NCBI RefSeq assembly: GCF_000315625.1
Contig: NW_005434670.1
Span: forward strand, 1 to 40,242
DNA from: Guillardia theta CCMP2712
Lineage: Eukaryota; Cryptophyceae; Pyrenomonadales; Geminigeraceae
Direction of reading: 5' to 3'
DNA length: 40,242 bases
Below the pieces are notes generated by a model that did no database searches, had not been told where the DNA came from, and saw only the letters and a list, made by a program, of their open reading frames with translations. Shown one piece after another: positions 16,671 to 26,856 of this stretch. Numbering within the stretch: the first letter of the stretch is position 1; each line of letters starts with the position of its first letter. The position numbers and the translations under genes are program-made.

Positions 16671-17476
16671 ATCTCCGATGACTGCTGACAGCTCGCTGAC
16701 GAGCTGCATGTCCTCTTGGCTTGACGGAGATGCTGCCTCCATTGTGATACCTTCCAGGTCTGTAAACTCCAGCCACTCTCCCTCGCTCTCCTCCTGTCGC
16801 TGCGCTGCGTCGCTGGTGCCCCGCTGACCAGCCGCCTCAGGCTCCTTGTCGAATGCATAGCTTGGACCCGTTCCAGGGCTTGGTGTTCAAATCCTCCTCC
16901 ATGTCGATGCCTTCAACGTTGATCTCGAGCCTGTTAGCGATCTCCAACAAGACTCTCTTGACTCTTGCGATGGACGTGTTGCCGCCGTTGCACAGCCCCT
17001 CCATCTCCTTCCTCGTGAAGCGACCAGATGCCGCCGTCGACTTGATGATGATCTTGATCTCCTTGCCGTCCTTGCCGCCTGCCTTCTTCTGCAGTCTTGA
17101 TGCCTCGCTGAACAGAGTCAGATGTACTCCCTCCATCGCTTCGCTCTCTCGGAAAGCTCGAAATGCTGCGTCGCTGGCCTCCGGACCGCTGGAAGCAGAC
17201 AGTGGCGCAGCAGCTGATAGCGGTACTACGGTAGACGTCAGCAATCTCTGCTGTCGTCATGCCGCCCAAGGTTAGCAGGTGAGTCAGCTCTGCCAAGCTG
17301 CCGCAGTGCCCCTTTTGCCCCAGGGTCCTCTCTTGGCTCGAATCTTGAAAGATCGATCGTGCACGATGCTCACATGTACAGCTGTGAACTTGCGACCCTC
17401 GATCGTGAAGTCCTCTCTTCCCTGCCAAAGCTTCTCCGCTTGTGCATTGCGGAGGAAGGAAACAGTCACCGTGCCG
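16668..17476 (-). pseudogene. Deleted ORF1 relic (element VI)
   Basis: Pieces collinear with ORF1 of element V are joined with internal deletions: 16,671-16,850 matches about 14,550-14,730, and 16,854-17,100 matches about 14,824-15,070. Shorter blocks up to 17,476 match to about 15,645. The frame is broken at each junction and neither a tail nor a leader remains. It is the most degraded copy and lies farthest from the presumed chromosome end. Confidence 0.85.
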
Positions 17477-17875
17477 GGATGTCATCAGCGGCACCCGGTA
17501 CGCCTATTTATCCGTCTAAAGGGGTTTCCAGCCTTGGGAGGTTGGCCCTTGGTTGTCCTATGAGCCCTTAGGCCCGGTTCACAGTCAGTTGTCCGTATTA
17601 GGTATTTTCAGTGTCGTTGTCCTCCGGGCCCTGCTCAAGTCCGAGCCCGGTGCTCCTTCCTGTTGTCGCTAATAAGTGTCGTAGCCTCCCCCCTTCCCTC
17701 CCCACATGTAGTCTGCCACTGTGGCAGGGCTAGACCTTCTCCTGGCATGGCTAGACCTTCTCTTCTTCCCTTCATCTTCTTCCCTTCTTCTCTTCTTCCC
17801 TTCGTGTGTCCTATTACTTCGAGCAGCGCCTGCGTCCTTGGTGCCAGGCTTGTTTTCCTCTAAACCCTAAACGAA
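17477..17875. other. Non-coding boundary region ending in a last CCCTAAA motif
   Basis: No supported gene. It contains a GC-rich stretch (17,540-17,660), a CTTCTTCCC-type pyrimidine tract (17,750-17,805) and a final TCTAAACCCTAAACG at about 17,861-17,875, the rightmost telomere-like motif in this array. I take this as the inner edge of the subtelomeric array. Confidence 0.5.
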
Positions 17876-19390
17876 TCTAAAAATTGGATACGCACTTCTA
17901 CACCATAATTCTTCCTTTGACACCTGCAATTTACGTTACCTGCATGATGTCTGTATTCTCGCTCAGCCTGAACATCTCTGTGCACAAACCTGCATTTGAT
18001 TTTTTGTTCTTTCTTTCTTTCTTTCAGATTTGTCTATCGGCGTCCTTGGCCATGAGGTTCGAGCTATCTCGACCCCACAGGAAGGGAGAAGGGGGTTGAA
18101 GGATGTGAGGGGGGTTTCGCCTACGGTGATATTCTTCCCTTTCTTGCATTCTGGAGCATGTGCAGAGCCTCCAAGAGTTACTTGATGGGTGCCGTCCTGC
18201 TTTCAATCCTTTCCGTCATACGAACACCGTAACAAATACCAAAGCAAGAATATCGTTGCATGGAAGAGATGAAGATAGCTTTGATCGGTTTGCAATGCGA
18301 AGAGCAAAGGACACTCCAAGCTCGAGGAATATGACATGAACATCTTTTAAGAATGGGAACATGCCTGCCTTCACTATGATCCGCGAACATAAGAACCAGC
18401 AAAGAGGCCGCCCCTCAAATTCTACCGTCCTCAACAAATCTGAATTGTATGACCTGTTGCACAACTTATCATGCAAATTGCATGTCAAAGAGATTGTTAT
18501 AGACTTGATCTTCTTGAAATCTGAAGCGAGGCTCATGTTCAAGAAAGCATAATTCAACGATTTTACCTTATAGTCTGCAAGTATGTATCTTTCCACACAT
18601 GGCACAGAACCACATCAAAAACCTTCAAGCTTATTGATGCAGCGAAGTTTCAAAAGAGTCTGTAGAGCTTTGAAGAGGTGTAGCAATTTTGAAATCAAAG
18701 AGTTTTCAGCTGTTGGATTTGATGTTCATGCGTGCATTCCAGATGGCCTCCATGACTACACTGAGTTGTACCACTAAATGTCGAGATGCCAACAGGAGTC
18801 TACAAGAGTGTTGCTCAAGCTATGTCCAAGTACACTCCTTAAAACGTGGATAAATGATCGGCCACTGTACGTGACCGGGAGAACAAAGTTCACATCCAGG
18901 CACAGAAGCTAAGTCACATTCTCTAAAGCGCTCATAGCTGCGGCGAATGATGTCGCTGAAGGCGTCCAAATCTGCAAACTGTGAAGAAAGAGATGAAGGT
19001 AACACTGAAAGATCGATCTTCACATTCATCTGAGAATATCGCCAAGAGAAGATGCATGAATAAACAATACCTGCACCCTAAACACACAATCTAACAACAT
19101 CCGAAATAGCGAACAGAAACAATGACTGAAATACAAATTTCTACAAATAAACACCAATGTCGAGAGTTTGACAACAGCGTAAGAAATAGAAATGAAAAAC
19201 TCAAAGCAAGCACCAAAGACTGCAAGTTCAATGGCAAAAACCATCTAACGAAAATAAAGCTTCTAAGTTTGGATATCAAAGATCATCATAAGCACATGAC
19301 TGATTTGATGACTGAGCAATTACAGTAACAGAATCATGTTTGTTTATTGTTATCATATCAAAAATTGAAACTCTCCAAAAACAATCTGAT
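17876..19390. other. Intergenic or unrecognised coding; weak minus-strand exon near 18,840-19,030
   Basis: AT-richer unique DNA. On the minus strand a segment from about 19,021 to 18,846, just after a plausible CTCAG acceptor, reads as an ordinary mixed-composition peptide (LDAFSDIIRRSYERFRE..). A GTGTAC donor follows, and a possible next exon lies at about 18,773-18,710. I cannot recognise a family or connect it upstream. Other short frames here (for example 18,361-18,552 plus, 63 aa) are not supported. Confidence 0.25.
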
Positions 19391-19573
19391 AAGTGAAAAG
19401 AATACATGCAATCCACTGTCTGTTTTGCGCATGGATCGAGAAAGCACTCTCGACTCCACTGCACGGCCAGCGAGGGCCGGGTCCTGTCACGGAGTAATGT
19501 TACACGCCTTCAGGGTTACCCCTGAGAGCGGAGCATGAAGCAGCTAGAGGACTACATGCCTGAAGGTGTAAGA
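19391..19573 (-). other. 3' flank of AOX copy 1, shared with AOX copy 3
   Basis: Bases 19,391-19,480 match, in inverted orientation, 24,952-25,041 beside copy 3 but not the flank of copy 2. Bases 19,481 to about 19,550 match both copies. Non-coding. Confidence 0.8.
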
Positions 19574-20545
19574 CTACTGCTTGTTTCCTGAAATTGACTG
19601 CGTGGCAGCTGGAGAATGGCCTTCCACGTAGGGATTCGTCTGATCTCTTCTGAGGCTTGCGAAGGTGTGGTTGACATCGCGGTGGTTTGCCTCGTCCATG
19701 CGTACCGCAAGCATCAGATCCCGCATCGACGCATCCGGCCGCAAGTGCCAGTAGTCGATGGCAATCTGAGGGGCGGGCTGGGTCTGCCAGTGCTTGAGCT
19801 TGCCATTGTCGATCTCGTGGATGATGTCGGTGTAGGTCTTGACTGCCTCCTCCTCGAGGTACCCGACAAAGCGATGACAAAAGCGAGGGCTGGCGATGTA
19901 GGCGACAAAGAAGAGGTTCATAAAGATCCCCTGGGTAGCAACGACGGCTGTGCGGAAAGCGTAGCTGGGCTTCTTGAGCTTGACAAACGTGAGCAAGTGC
20001 ATGCGCTCGTTCTCAGCCTCCTCGAGCAGCGTGTGGATCCATCCATGATCACGATCCATGCGACGAAGAGATCGGAGATGGCGGAGCATTCCTGCTGTCA
20101 TTCCTGGTACCGCTGCTACTGTCTCAAGGAAGCAGATGCGACTGATGACCTTGGACTCCGTGAGCTCGCCGAAGCGAAAGCCCGAGAAGGTATCGAAGGA
20201 CCAGCGGCAGAGCTTGACTCCACTGAACGCAAGGCGGTCCACAAAATCTTCCATTGGTCTATGAGTCTTCCTCACTCCGTTGACCTCCTCGTCGGTCCAG
20301 ACTGAGTGATGCATGGGGTTCTCCCAGATGGGCTTGTCTCCTACGACAGTTTTGCTGACTCCCAGGGGATGCTTGTTGGTGGAGGTCTTGAAGTGCACCA
20401 TGTCGTGGACGATCTTTTCGTCCCCCATATTGCGAGGGGTGATCGAGAAGGAGCGGAAGAGCACAGAGGGCCCTTGGAAAGCCACTGCGGCATAAGACGA
20501 GGCGGGGGCTCGGGCGATAGAGCGGGCGATGGACCGGGCGAGCAT
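19574..20545 (-). CDS. AOX: Mitochondrial alternative oxidase, copy 1
   Basis: Di-iron ubiquinol oxidase of the inner mitochondrial membrane; it passes electrons from ubiquinol to oxygen without proton pumping. 323 residues, intronless, from the ATG at 20,545 (MLARSIARS). The N-terminus is an Arg/Ser/Ala-rich, acid-free mitochondrial presequence of about 40 residues. Iron ligands are in LETVAAVPGM, AENERMHLL, LEEEAVKTY and DEANHRDVNH. Membrane-facing hydrophobic stretches surround them. Copies 2 and 3 are almost identical except for a few residues near 104-110 (RPMEDFVDR against KPIEGLADR) and the last 25 residues. A longer start (codon at 20,569) is possible but adds nothing typical. The upstream region differs from copies 2 and 3 apart from one short promoter-like motif. 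Confidence 0.95.
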   Translation of the reverse strand: MLARSIARSIARAPASSYAAVAFQGPSVLFRSFSITPRNMGDEKIVHDMVHFKTSTNKHPLGVSKTVVGDKPIWENPMHHSVWTDEEVNGVRKTHRPMEDFVDRLAFSGVKLCRWSFDTFSGFRFGELTESKVISRICFLETVAAVPGMTAGMLRHLRSLRRMDRDHGWIHTLLEEAENERMHLLTFVKLKKPSYAFRTAVVATQGIFMNLFFVAYIASPRFCHRFVGYLEEEAVKTYTDIIHEIDNGKLKHWQTQPAPQIAIDYWHLRPDASMRDLMLAVRMDEANHRDVNHTFASLRRDQTNPYVEGHSPAATQSISGNKQ

Positions 20546-20638
20546 GTTACTTGTTGTGTATGTTTGCAAGTATGCTCTCTCTCTTTCTCTCTCTGTGGAA
20601 AGAAGAGGGGATTGGTTGTGGAAGGGCGAGAGGGGGGC

Positions 20639-20649
20639 GGCTACAAATA
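20639..20649 (-). promoter_or_regulatory. TATTTGTAGCC motif shared by all three AOX genes
   Basis: TATTTGTAGCC lies 94 nt upstream of the copy 1 ATG, and again 108 nt upstream of copies 2 (23,068-23,078) and 3 (23,745-23,755). Flanking sequence of copy 1 is otherwise different, so the motif may be a core promoter element. Function inferred. Confidence 0.4.
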
Positions 20650-20659
20650 GGGATCAAGG

Positions 20660-21560
20660 GGACTGCAGTCACAGAGCATCAGGACCCACACCAAACAAGG
20701 GGTTCATCATAGTGGGATGCAGGGGTGCTTGTATACGAAGGGGGTTCTGCTCCGAACTTCCGAAATCTCGTCGCTTGGGGTAAGCCTTAAAGGGTCTTAC
20801 GTCATTCTGGTACTACTGGGTAAGCCGGTTCAGAGTCGTCACTTGAGATTGTGGATTACATGGGGTAGTCAGCACACTGAAACCCCGGGCCGGGACCGTA
20901 CGTAACTAAAGGGCCTCAACCCCTCTACACTGCCGTGGTGACCCGGCTCCTGGCACCGTGGGCCGCCTACTAGTACCCCTACCTACCGGCCGGGCCCAGC
21001 CTGAACACGTATCTTTTCTCTTTCTCGCCGTTTGGCCGTATCATAGTATCCCACAGCCGCCGCTGCTGACTGTTTCTTCTGACGAATGGCTCGCAGGGCT
21101 CCCACGTTGCCACAGTTCGACTGCCACAATGCACTACAAATACTAATTTTAAGTTAAAACGTTCGGACTACTGACGCGGGCCGCGGCGGCCCGGGGCCCA
21201 GCCTGTTACCGGCGTGACTCGCCTGGCAGGCCGCGCGGCGAGTCGGGGCCGCCGCCAGGCTGTTGACTCTCAACTTCGGAACTTTCGGACATTGAGACTC
21301 CCGGTTTGAACTTGACTCAGTGAGGCTTGTGGCAATGATGGGCCAGTGACTGTAGGAGGTCGGAGAGAAACTGTGACTTGCAAGTTGGCAAGTTGCCTTT
21401 GAGCTGACTCACTGACAGTGAGGCTCCGTGGCCCACGCCGTGACGTGATGGACTGTTCTGGCACCGACTCAAGCCGCAGTGGCACCGCCGGTAAGACTAC
21501 TACCGTGACAGTCTCATTGCATCGGCGTGCGTCCGAGACTCCTGGCATGACTTCGACGCC
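20660..21560. repeat. GC-rich, GAGTC/GACTC-rich non-coding block
   Basis: No credible gene. From about 20,800 and especially 21,150-21,550 the sequence is rich in GGCCC/GGGCC and in GACTC/GAGTC motifs (for example GTGACTCGCC, TTGACTCAGTGAGG, GCTGACTCACTGAC). A block of similar style occurs at 34,080-34,480. It may be a dispersed non-autonomous element, but I could not define its ends. Confidence 0.4.
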
Positions 21561-21871
21561 AAATCATGAAAAAATAAACGGACAACAAAAATACAAAAGA
21601 TGAACCTCTTAAACGTAAACTTGAATGAAATAATACAAAGGAATGAGGGAGATGAAGACAAGAAGAGCGATAGGAGCTAATAGAGACTATTGTACTTCCA
21701 GAACAACATAGCGAAGGTTCATTCAAACCTGTCAAAAAAACAAATGAACGGAAAACACCTAAATGTTTACGCGTTGTACAGAAAAACCAATAAAGTTGAA
21801 CGAATCAAATTTTTCCTAAACAAATTAGAATTAGTGAAAACAATACATGAAATTGTAATTGTCAGGGTGGA
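21561..21871. other. AT-rich intergenic stretch
   Basis: A-rich sequence between the GC-rich block and the left end of the AOX inverted repeat. No coding or RNA feature seen. Confidence 0.5.
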
Positions 21872-23092
21872 GTCCTGTCACGGAGTAATGTTACACGCCT
21901 TCAGGGTTACCCCTGAGAGCGGAGCATGAAGCAGCTAGAGGACGACACAACCGAAGGACTTGGCGTACACACCAAGAGACTTCTTTCAAGCATTCGATGG
22001 GATTGCGCGGGAAGCTGCGGTCTCTTCAGCATGCGCCTGGACGTAGGGATTGATCTCGTTTTTCTTAAGGCTTGCGAAGGTGTGGTTGACATCGCGGTGG
22101 TTTGCCTCGTCCATGCGTACCGCAAGCATCAGATCCCGCATCGACGCATCCGGCCGCAAGTGCCAGTAGTCGATGGCAATCTGAGGGGCGGGCTGGGTCT
22201 GCCAGTGCTTGAGCTTGCCATTGTCGATCTCGTGGATGATGTCGGTGTAGGTCTTGACTGCCTCCTCCTCGAGGTACCCGACAAAGCGATGACAAAAGCG
22301 AGGGCTGGCGATGTAGGCGACAAAGAAGAGGTTCATAAAGATCCCCTGGGTAGCAACGACGGCTGTGCGGAAAGCGTAGCTGGGCTTCTTGAGCTTGACA
22401 AACGTGAGCAAGTGCATGCGCTCGTTCTCAGCCTCCTCGAGCAGCGTGTGGATCCATCCATGATCACGATCCATGCGACGAAGAGATCGGAGATGGCGGA
22501 GCATTCCTGCTGTCATTCCTGGTACCGCTGCTACTGTCTCAAGGAAGCAGATGCGACTGATGACCTTGGACTCCGTGAGCTCGCCGAAGCGAAAGCCCGA
22601 GAAGGTATCGAAGGACCAGCGGCAGAGCTTGACTCCACTGAACGCAAGGCGGTCTGCCAAGCCTTCTATTGGCTTGTGAGTCTTCCTCACTCCGTTGACC
22701 TCCTCGTCGGTCCAGACTGAGTGATGCATGGGGTTCTCCCAGATGGGCTTGTCTCCTACGACAGTTTTGCTGACTCCCAGGGGATGCTTGTTGGTGGAGG
22801 TCTTGAAGTGCACCATGTCGTGGACGATCTTTTCGTCCCCCATATTGCGAGGGGTGATCGAGAAGGAGCGGAAGAGCACAGAGGGCCCTTGGAAAGCCAC
22901 TGCGGCATAAGACGAGGCGGGGGCTCGGGCGATAGAGCGGGCGATGGACCGGGCGAGCATGTCAAGGGATCACAGCAGAAGTGGCGGGGGTGAGGGGATG
23001 CTGCAAGTGGATGGTCGAATCAAGAACAGGCTTCTCTGTGAGGCTGGTGTGAGGAAGTAGACGAGGAGGCTACAAATACGGTGCGAGGGGGG
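21872..23092 (-). repeat. Left arm of a 1,221-bp inverted repeat (AOX copy 2)
   Basis: Reverse complement of 23,731-24,951. Both arms are exactly 1,221 bp, and every stretch I compared is identical, including UTRs and the promoter-like motif. Left boundary is at GTCCTGTCAC; the inner boundary is a G/C homopolymer. Confidence 0.92.
21986..22960 (-). CDS. AOX: Mitochondrial alternative oxidase, copy 2
   Basis: 324 residues, intronless, from the ATG at 22,960; identical in protein sequence to copy 3. It has the mitochondrial presequence (ARSIARAPASSYA region), all four iron-binding helices (LETVAAVPG, ENERMH, EEEAVKTY, DEANHRDVNH) and the usual family length. The C-terminus (NPYVQAHAEETAAS) differs from copy 1. 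It is divergently transcribed from copy 3, with about 900 bp between the two ATGs, so the two could share the 638-bp spacer as a regulatory region. Likely functional. Confidence 0.95.
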   Translation of the reverse strand: MLARSIARSIARAPASSYAAVAFQGPSVLFRSFSITPRNMGDEKIVHDMVHFKTSTNKHPLGVSKTVVGDKPIWENPMHHSVWTDEEVNGVRKTHKPIEGLADRLAFSGVKLCRWSFDTFSGFRFGELTESKVISRICFLETVAAVPGMTAGMLRHLRSLRRMDRDHGWIHTLLEEAENERMHLLTFVKLKKPSYAFRTAVVATQGIFMNLFFVAYIASPRFCHRFVGYLEEEAVKTYTDIIHEIDNGKLKHWQTQPAPQIAIDYWHLRPDASMRDLMLAVRMDEANHRDVNHTFASLKKNEINPYVQAHAEETAASRAIPSNA

Positions 23093-23730
23093 GATGACGA
23101 GGAGACGGATCGACGGGATGCTCACAGAAGGGGGAGGGAACAAGGCGGGTGTGAAGAGGGAGAAGAGGGGGTGGGGGTGGGTTTTATGTCGATTGGTTTT
23201 TATGATGAGATTGGAAAGGGTGCGAATTCCGATGATCAGTGTCCGGAGTAACGTGTGGGTGCTGACATGGTGATGTGAAGGCGCCCGGCTGAGCGTTAGG
23301 GTTCTTGTGGGCTCAATCCCTAAGTGAAGTACTAACATTATGAAGGCCACCGATAGTCACCCTTGGGGGACTCCATGCAATGTATGAAAGAGGCGGTGCC
23401 ATGTCATTGCCCAGGTTAATGAGCTTCTGAAGTTGAGGAAAGTTCAAGGGGGCGAGCGTGCGTGTCACCTTTTCTAGCTGGCGGGTGACTCAGCCTTCCC
23501 AAGTTCCTAAGTTGACGTTGCAGTGACTAGACCCGATAGTAAAATAATAACTCAAAACTTTAATAGAATAGTCAGCCTAATACCACATCGAGTCTCCTTC
23601 GACGATGTTTGGATCAGTCTTAAGCTACGTCTCTCTGCGTCTCCTTGGTCTGACCAGCAGCCATCCTGCCATACTAAAAGGAAGAAAGTTCATACAGGAG
23701 AATGGGGGAGCGGTAAAGTTGTCTTCTAAA
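23093..23730. other. Spacer of the AOX inverted repeat
   Basis: Unique DNA between the arms. The left 490 bp show no gene. The right part holds a 140-bp copy of a cycloartenol synthase exon segment. Confidence 0.7.
23583..23722 (+). pseudogene. 140-bp duplicate of a cycloartenol synthase exon segment
   Basis: Matches 27,794-27,933 without a difference that I can see. It covers the 3' part of the first mapped cyclase exon, its GTAAAG donor and the first bases of the intron, in the same orientation as the gene 4.2 kb downstream. No other cyclase exon is nearby, so it cannot encode an enzyme. It ends 8 nt before the right arm begins and marks a rearrangement break. Confidence 0.92.
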
Positions 23731-24951
23731 CCCCCCTCGCACCGTATTTGTAGCCTCCTCGTCTACTTCCTCACACCAGCCTCACAGAGAAGCCTGTTCT
23801 TGATTCGACCATCCACTTGCAGCATCCCCTCACCCCCGCCACTTCTGCTGTGATCCCTTGACATGCTCGCCCGGTCCATCGCCCGCTCTATCGCCCGAGC
23901 CCCCGCCTCGTCTTATGCCGCAGTGGCTTTCCAAGGGCCCTCTGTGCTCTTCCGCTCCTTCTCGATCACCCCTCGCAATATGGGGGACGAAAAGATCGTC
24001 CACGACATGGTGCACTTCAAGACCTCCACCAACAAGCATCCCCTGGGAGTCAGCAAAACTGTCGTAGGAGACAAGCCCATCTGGGAGAACCCCATGCATC
24101 ACTCAGTCTGGACCGACGAGGAGGTCAACGGAGTGAGGAAGACTCACAAGCCAATAGAAGGCTTGGCAGACCGCCTTGCGTTCAGTGGAGTCAAGCTCTG
24201 CCGCTGGTCCTTCGATACCTTCTCGGGCTTTCGCTTCGGCGAGCTCACGGAGTCCAAGGTCATCAGTCGCATCTGCTTCCTTGAGACAGTAGCAGCGGTA
24301 CCAGGAATGACAGCAGGAATGCTCCGCCATCTCCGATCTCTTCGTCGCATGGATCGTGATCATGGATGGATCCACACGCTGCTCGAGGAGGCTGAGAACG
24401 AGCGCATGCACTTGCTCACGTTTGTCAAGCTCAAGAAGCCCAGCTACGCTTTCCGCACAGCCGTCGTTGCTACCCAGGGGATCTTTATGAACCTCTTCTT
24501 TGTCGCCTACATCGCCAGCCCTCGCTTTTGTCATCGCTTTGTCGGGTACCTCGAGGAGGAGGCAGTCAAGACCTACACCGACATCATCCACGAGATCGAC
24601 AATGGCAAGCTCAAGCACTGGCAGACCCAGCCCGCCCCTCAGATTGCCATCGACTACTGGCACTTGCGGCCGGATGCGTCGATGCGGGATCTGATGCTTG
24701 CGGTACGCATGGACGAGGCAAACCACCGCGATGTCAACCACACCTTCGCAAGCCTTAAGAAAAACGAGATCAATCCCTACGTCCAGGCGCATGCTGAAGA
24801 GACCGCAGCTTCCCGCGCAATCCCATCGAATGCTTGAAAGAAGTCTCTTGGTGTGTACGCCAAGTCCTTCGGTTGTGTCGTCCTCTAGTTGCTTCATGCT
24901 CCGCTCTCAGGGGTAACCCTGAAGGCGTGTAACATTACTCCGTGACAGGAC
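23731..24951 (+). repeat. Right arm of the 1,221-bp inverted repeat (AOX copy 3)
   Basis: Inverted copy of 21,872-23,092. Directly outside its right end, 24,952-25,041 continue as the inverted match of the copy 1 flank (19,391-19,480), which copy 2 lacks. Confidence 0.92.
23863..24837 (+). CDS. AOX: Mitochondrial alternative oxidase, copy 3
   Basis: 324 residues, intronless, ATG at 23,863. Same protein as copy 2: mitochondrial presequence, then the di-iron oxidase core with LETVAAVPGM, AENERMHLL, LEEEAVKTY and DEANHRDVNH. Only its orientation and distal 3' flank differ from copy 2. Having coding sequence like copy 2 and outer flank like copy 1, it shows that the three loci have exchanged sequence. 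Alternative oxidase genes are often stress-induced, but no regulatory site is identified beyond TATTTGTAGCC at 23,745. Confidence 0.95.
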   Translation: MLARSIARSIARAPASSYAAVAFQGPSVLFRSFSITPRNMGDEKIVHDMVHFKTSTNKHPLGVSKTVVGDKPIWENPMHHSVWTDEEVNGVRKTHKPIEGLADRLAFSGVKLCRWSFDTFSGFRFGELTESKVISRICFLETVAAVPGMTAGMLRHLRSLRRMDRDHGWIHTLLEEAENERMHLLTFVKLKKPSYAFRTAVVATQGIFMNLFFVAYIASPRFCHRFVGYLEEEAVKTYTDIIHEIDNGKLKHWQTQPAPQIAIDYWHLRPDASMRDLMLAVRMDEANHRDVNHTFASLKKNEINPYVQAHAEETAASRAIPSNA

Positions 24952-25041
24952 CCGGCCCTCGCTGGCCGTGCAGTGGAGTCGAGAGTGCTCTCCCGGTCCA
25001 TGCGCAAAACAGACAGTGGATTGCATGTATTCTTTTCACTT

Positions 25042-25539
25042 GTCAAATTGCTTTTTCCGGTAGTTATTTTGAGTAATTTGTAGTAAAGGAAACCTTCTTA
25101 CTTACTATACATGACTCTCCACATAAAGATTTCTACATAGAGAGAAATTCTGCAGTCAATCCGTTTGTTTTTGAGATAGAGACAGATATGAAGGTAGTTG
25201 TGTGAAGCAGAGCTGCTGGTGTATTATGTTTATGCTTTATGTCACTGAAATCAACATATTTTTGTAAATTTTGGTTTTTTCCGTGCTCTACTGCTATTTT
25301 TTGCGAATGTATAATTTCATCATAGCATTCATTCCTTGGCAGCTTACTTGCGTTTTGTTGTTCGCTGGATACGAGTGCTTATGGTTTTGCGTAGAATTTA
25401 GCAGATGCAATTCCATGATATCTGTATTGCTCAGTCACAACATGCACGGCAACCGATTGAAATACGTTTCTACACCCTTCTTGATAATTTTTGCCTCCAG
25501 GATTGCTCTTTCTACTCTTCTTTGTTCCTGTTTTTAGGA
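25042..25539. other. AT-rich intergenic stretch
   Basis: T-rich sequence downstream of AOX copy 3. The 88-residue plus-strand frame at 25,271-25,537 is hydrophobic and cysteine-rich, typical of chance frames in T-rich DNA. No feature supported. Confidence 0.5.
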
Positions 25540-26371
25540 TTAGGCAGCAATTGAAAAAAGTGCGTGTAAAATCACTCCGGTCGATTGTATCATGCTTTTT
25601 TTTAGTTCCTTTTCGATGGCGCGTCGCCTTTTGCCTTTCGACTTCTGTTGATCCGTGAGCTCTCTTTCATATTCTCGCGGAACATACATCATGCTCGTGA
25701 TCTTGATAAAACTTGACTTCTTCTCTGTCATTTGCAATCAATCTAAAATGAGGTAAGTGTCAAATCCTTGCTTGTGTTCCACAGGCGGTCGAACTTTTCA
25801 CGCTGAAGGCTGTTGGACGGCCAAGGGTTCAAGTCTAAATTGTCAAAATGAGCCTATGCATGTTCGCGTTAGTATTCAGATATTGGTGGTGCCAATACAC
25901 CGTCAAGGAGTCTTTGTCGACAAAAGGAAGGGGTCCCCATGTTATCAACTTTGCAACCTTCTCTTCCCCAACCTCAACTAATAGAAACAGAAGGTCAAAA
26001 CTCGACAAAATCAAGAAATAATTTGGATAGAACCTCGAGACACTGATGACGCATCCTCTAGTAACTGTGTTTCTCCAGCAAACTGAATTTACACAATCAC
26101 TTGTGCAAACTTGCTTTGATTAGTGAATGGAAAGGAGGGTTAGATTGCAAGAGGAATTAACTCGTCAGTCAGTGTAAGCAGCCAGAAGCACGATGGCAGA
26201 CTCAGAGAATCGGACGGTCACCATGCATCACAAAACACTAAAACACTCATTCTGTATGACGCATGGGCTATGCGAATATCTGGATGACATTATGCTTACC
26301 ATGTCGCCCTCCTCTCCTTGCTGCTCCTCTGGCCCCTCCTTCACATCGTTCGCCGACTGTTCAGCGCCCAT
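25540..26371 (-). CDS. Unrecognised multi-exon gene candidate (minus strand)
   Basis: Not recognised. A likely first exon (26,371-26,300) starts ATGGGCGCTGAACAG and encodes 24 Glu-rich residues beginning MGAEQSAN, then meets a good GTAAGC donor in phase 0. The MG start could allow N-myristoylation. Further down the same strand are two coding-like stretches: about 25,866-25,770 (LDLNPWPSNSLQREKF.., after a GCATAG acceptor) and 25,731-25,540, which encodes a Lys/Arg-rich C-terminus (ERELTDQQKSKGKRRRAIEK). I cannot join the exons with confidence, and one candidate acceptor gives the wrong phase. Separate short genes or non-coding DNA remain possible. Confidence 0.33.
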
Positions 26372-26856
26372 GATGTAGCTCAGCTTGTCAACTCAGCGAT
26401 TTTACTCAAAGTTAAGTTATATCTTTACTTAGCTGCGGAAAAATAGGGCCCGCCTCGCCATCGATGACGAAATATCTGCCTGAGGTGGGCCTGCATACAT
26501 ATAAAAAAAAACGACCCTGCATGGCGGGAATGTCGGCAGGACATATCGTGAAACAAGGAGAGGAGGATGAAGGAGGGTGATAGCTATCGACACCGTCGAT
26601 CACATAATTCAGAGACTCGACAGAGCATTCAGTCATGCAGTTAGTTGCCCGCATTTACTGACAGAAGAAGCTGCAACGAGTGAGAAATGAAGTGCTATGG
26701 AAGGGAGCAGAGTCCTGAGAAGGATGAAAAGGTGCAGATGTTTTTTCAAAAGTACTAGAAAATGAAGATCCCTGTCTTGATTTGTCTTAGTAATGATCAG
26801 ACCTAGATTTGAAGATCTTGACTCTCTGAGCTCAAAGTCATACCTCGCTCAGTCAC
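26372..26856. other. Intergenic region
   Basis: Probable upstream region of the minus-strand candidate. The 80-residue minus-strand frame at 26,412-26,654 has no supporting feature. No RNA gene or repeat seen. Confidence 0.4.

Noticed and set aside
17876-19390. 129-residue minus-strand frame at 18,216-18,605 as a gene
   Set aside because: Hydrophobic, no family features, no splice context, and the plus strand is equally open. Left as unsupported.
19616-24897. Antisense frames of 229-264 residues opposite the AOX genes
   Set aside because: They lie fully inside the AOX coding sequence, which has clear family motifs. The antisense product resembles nothing.
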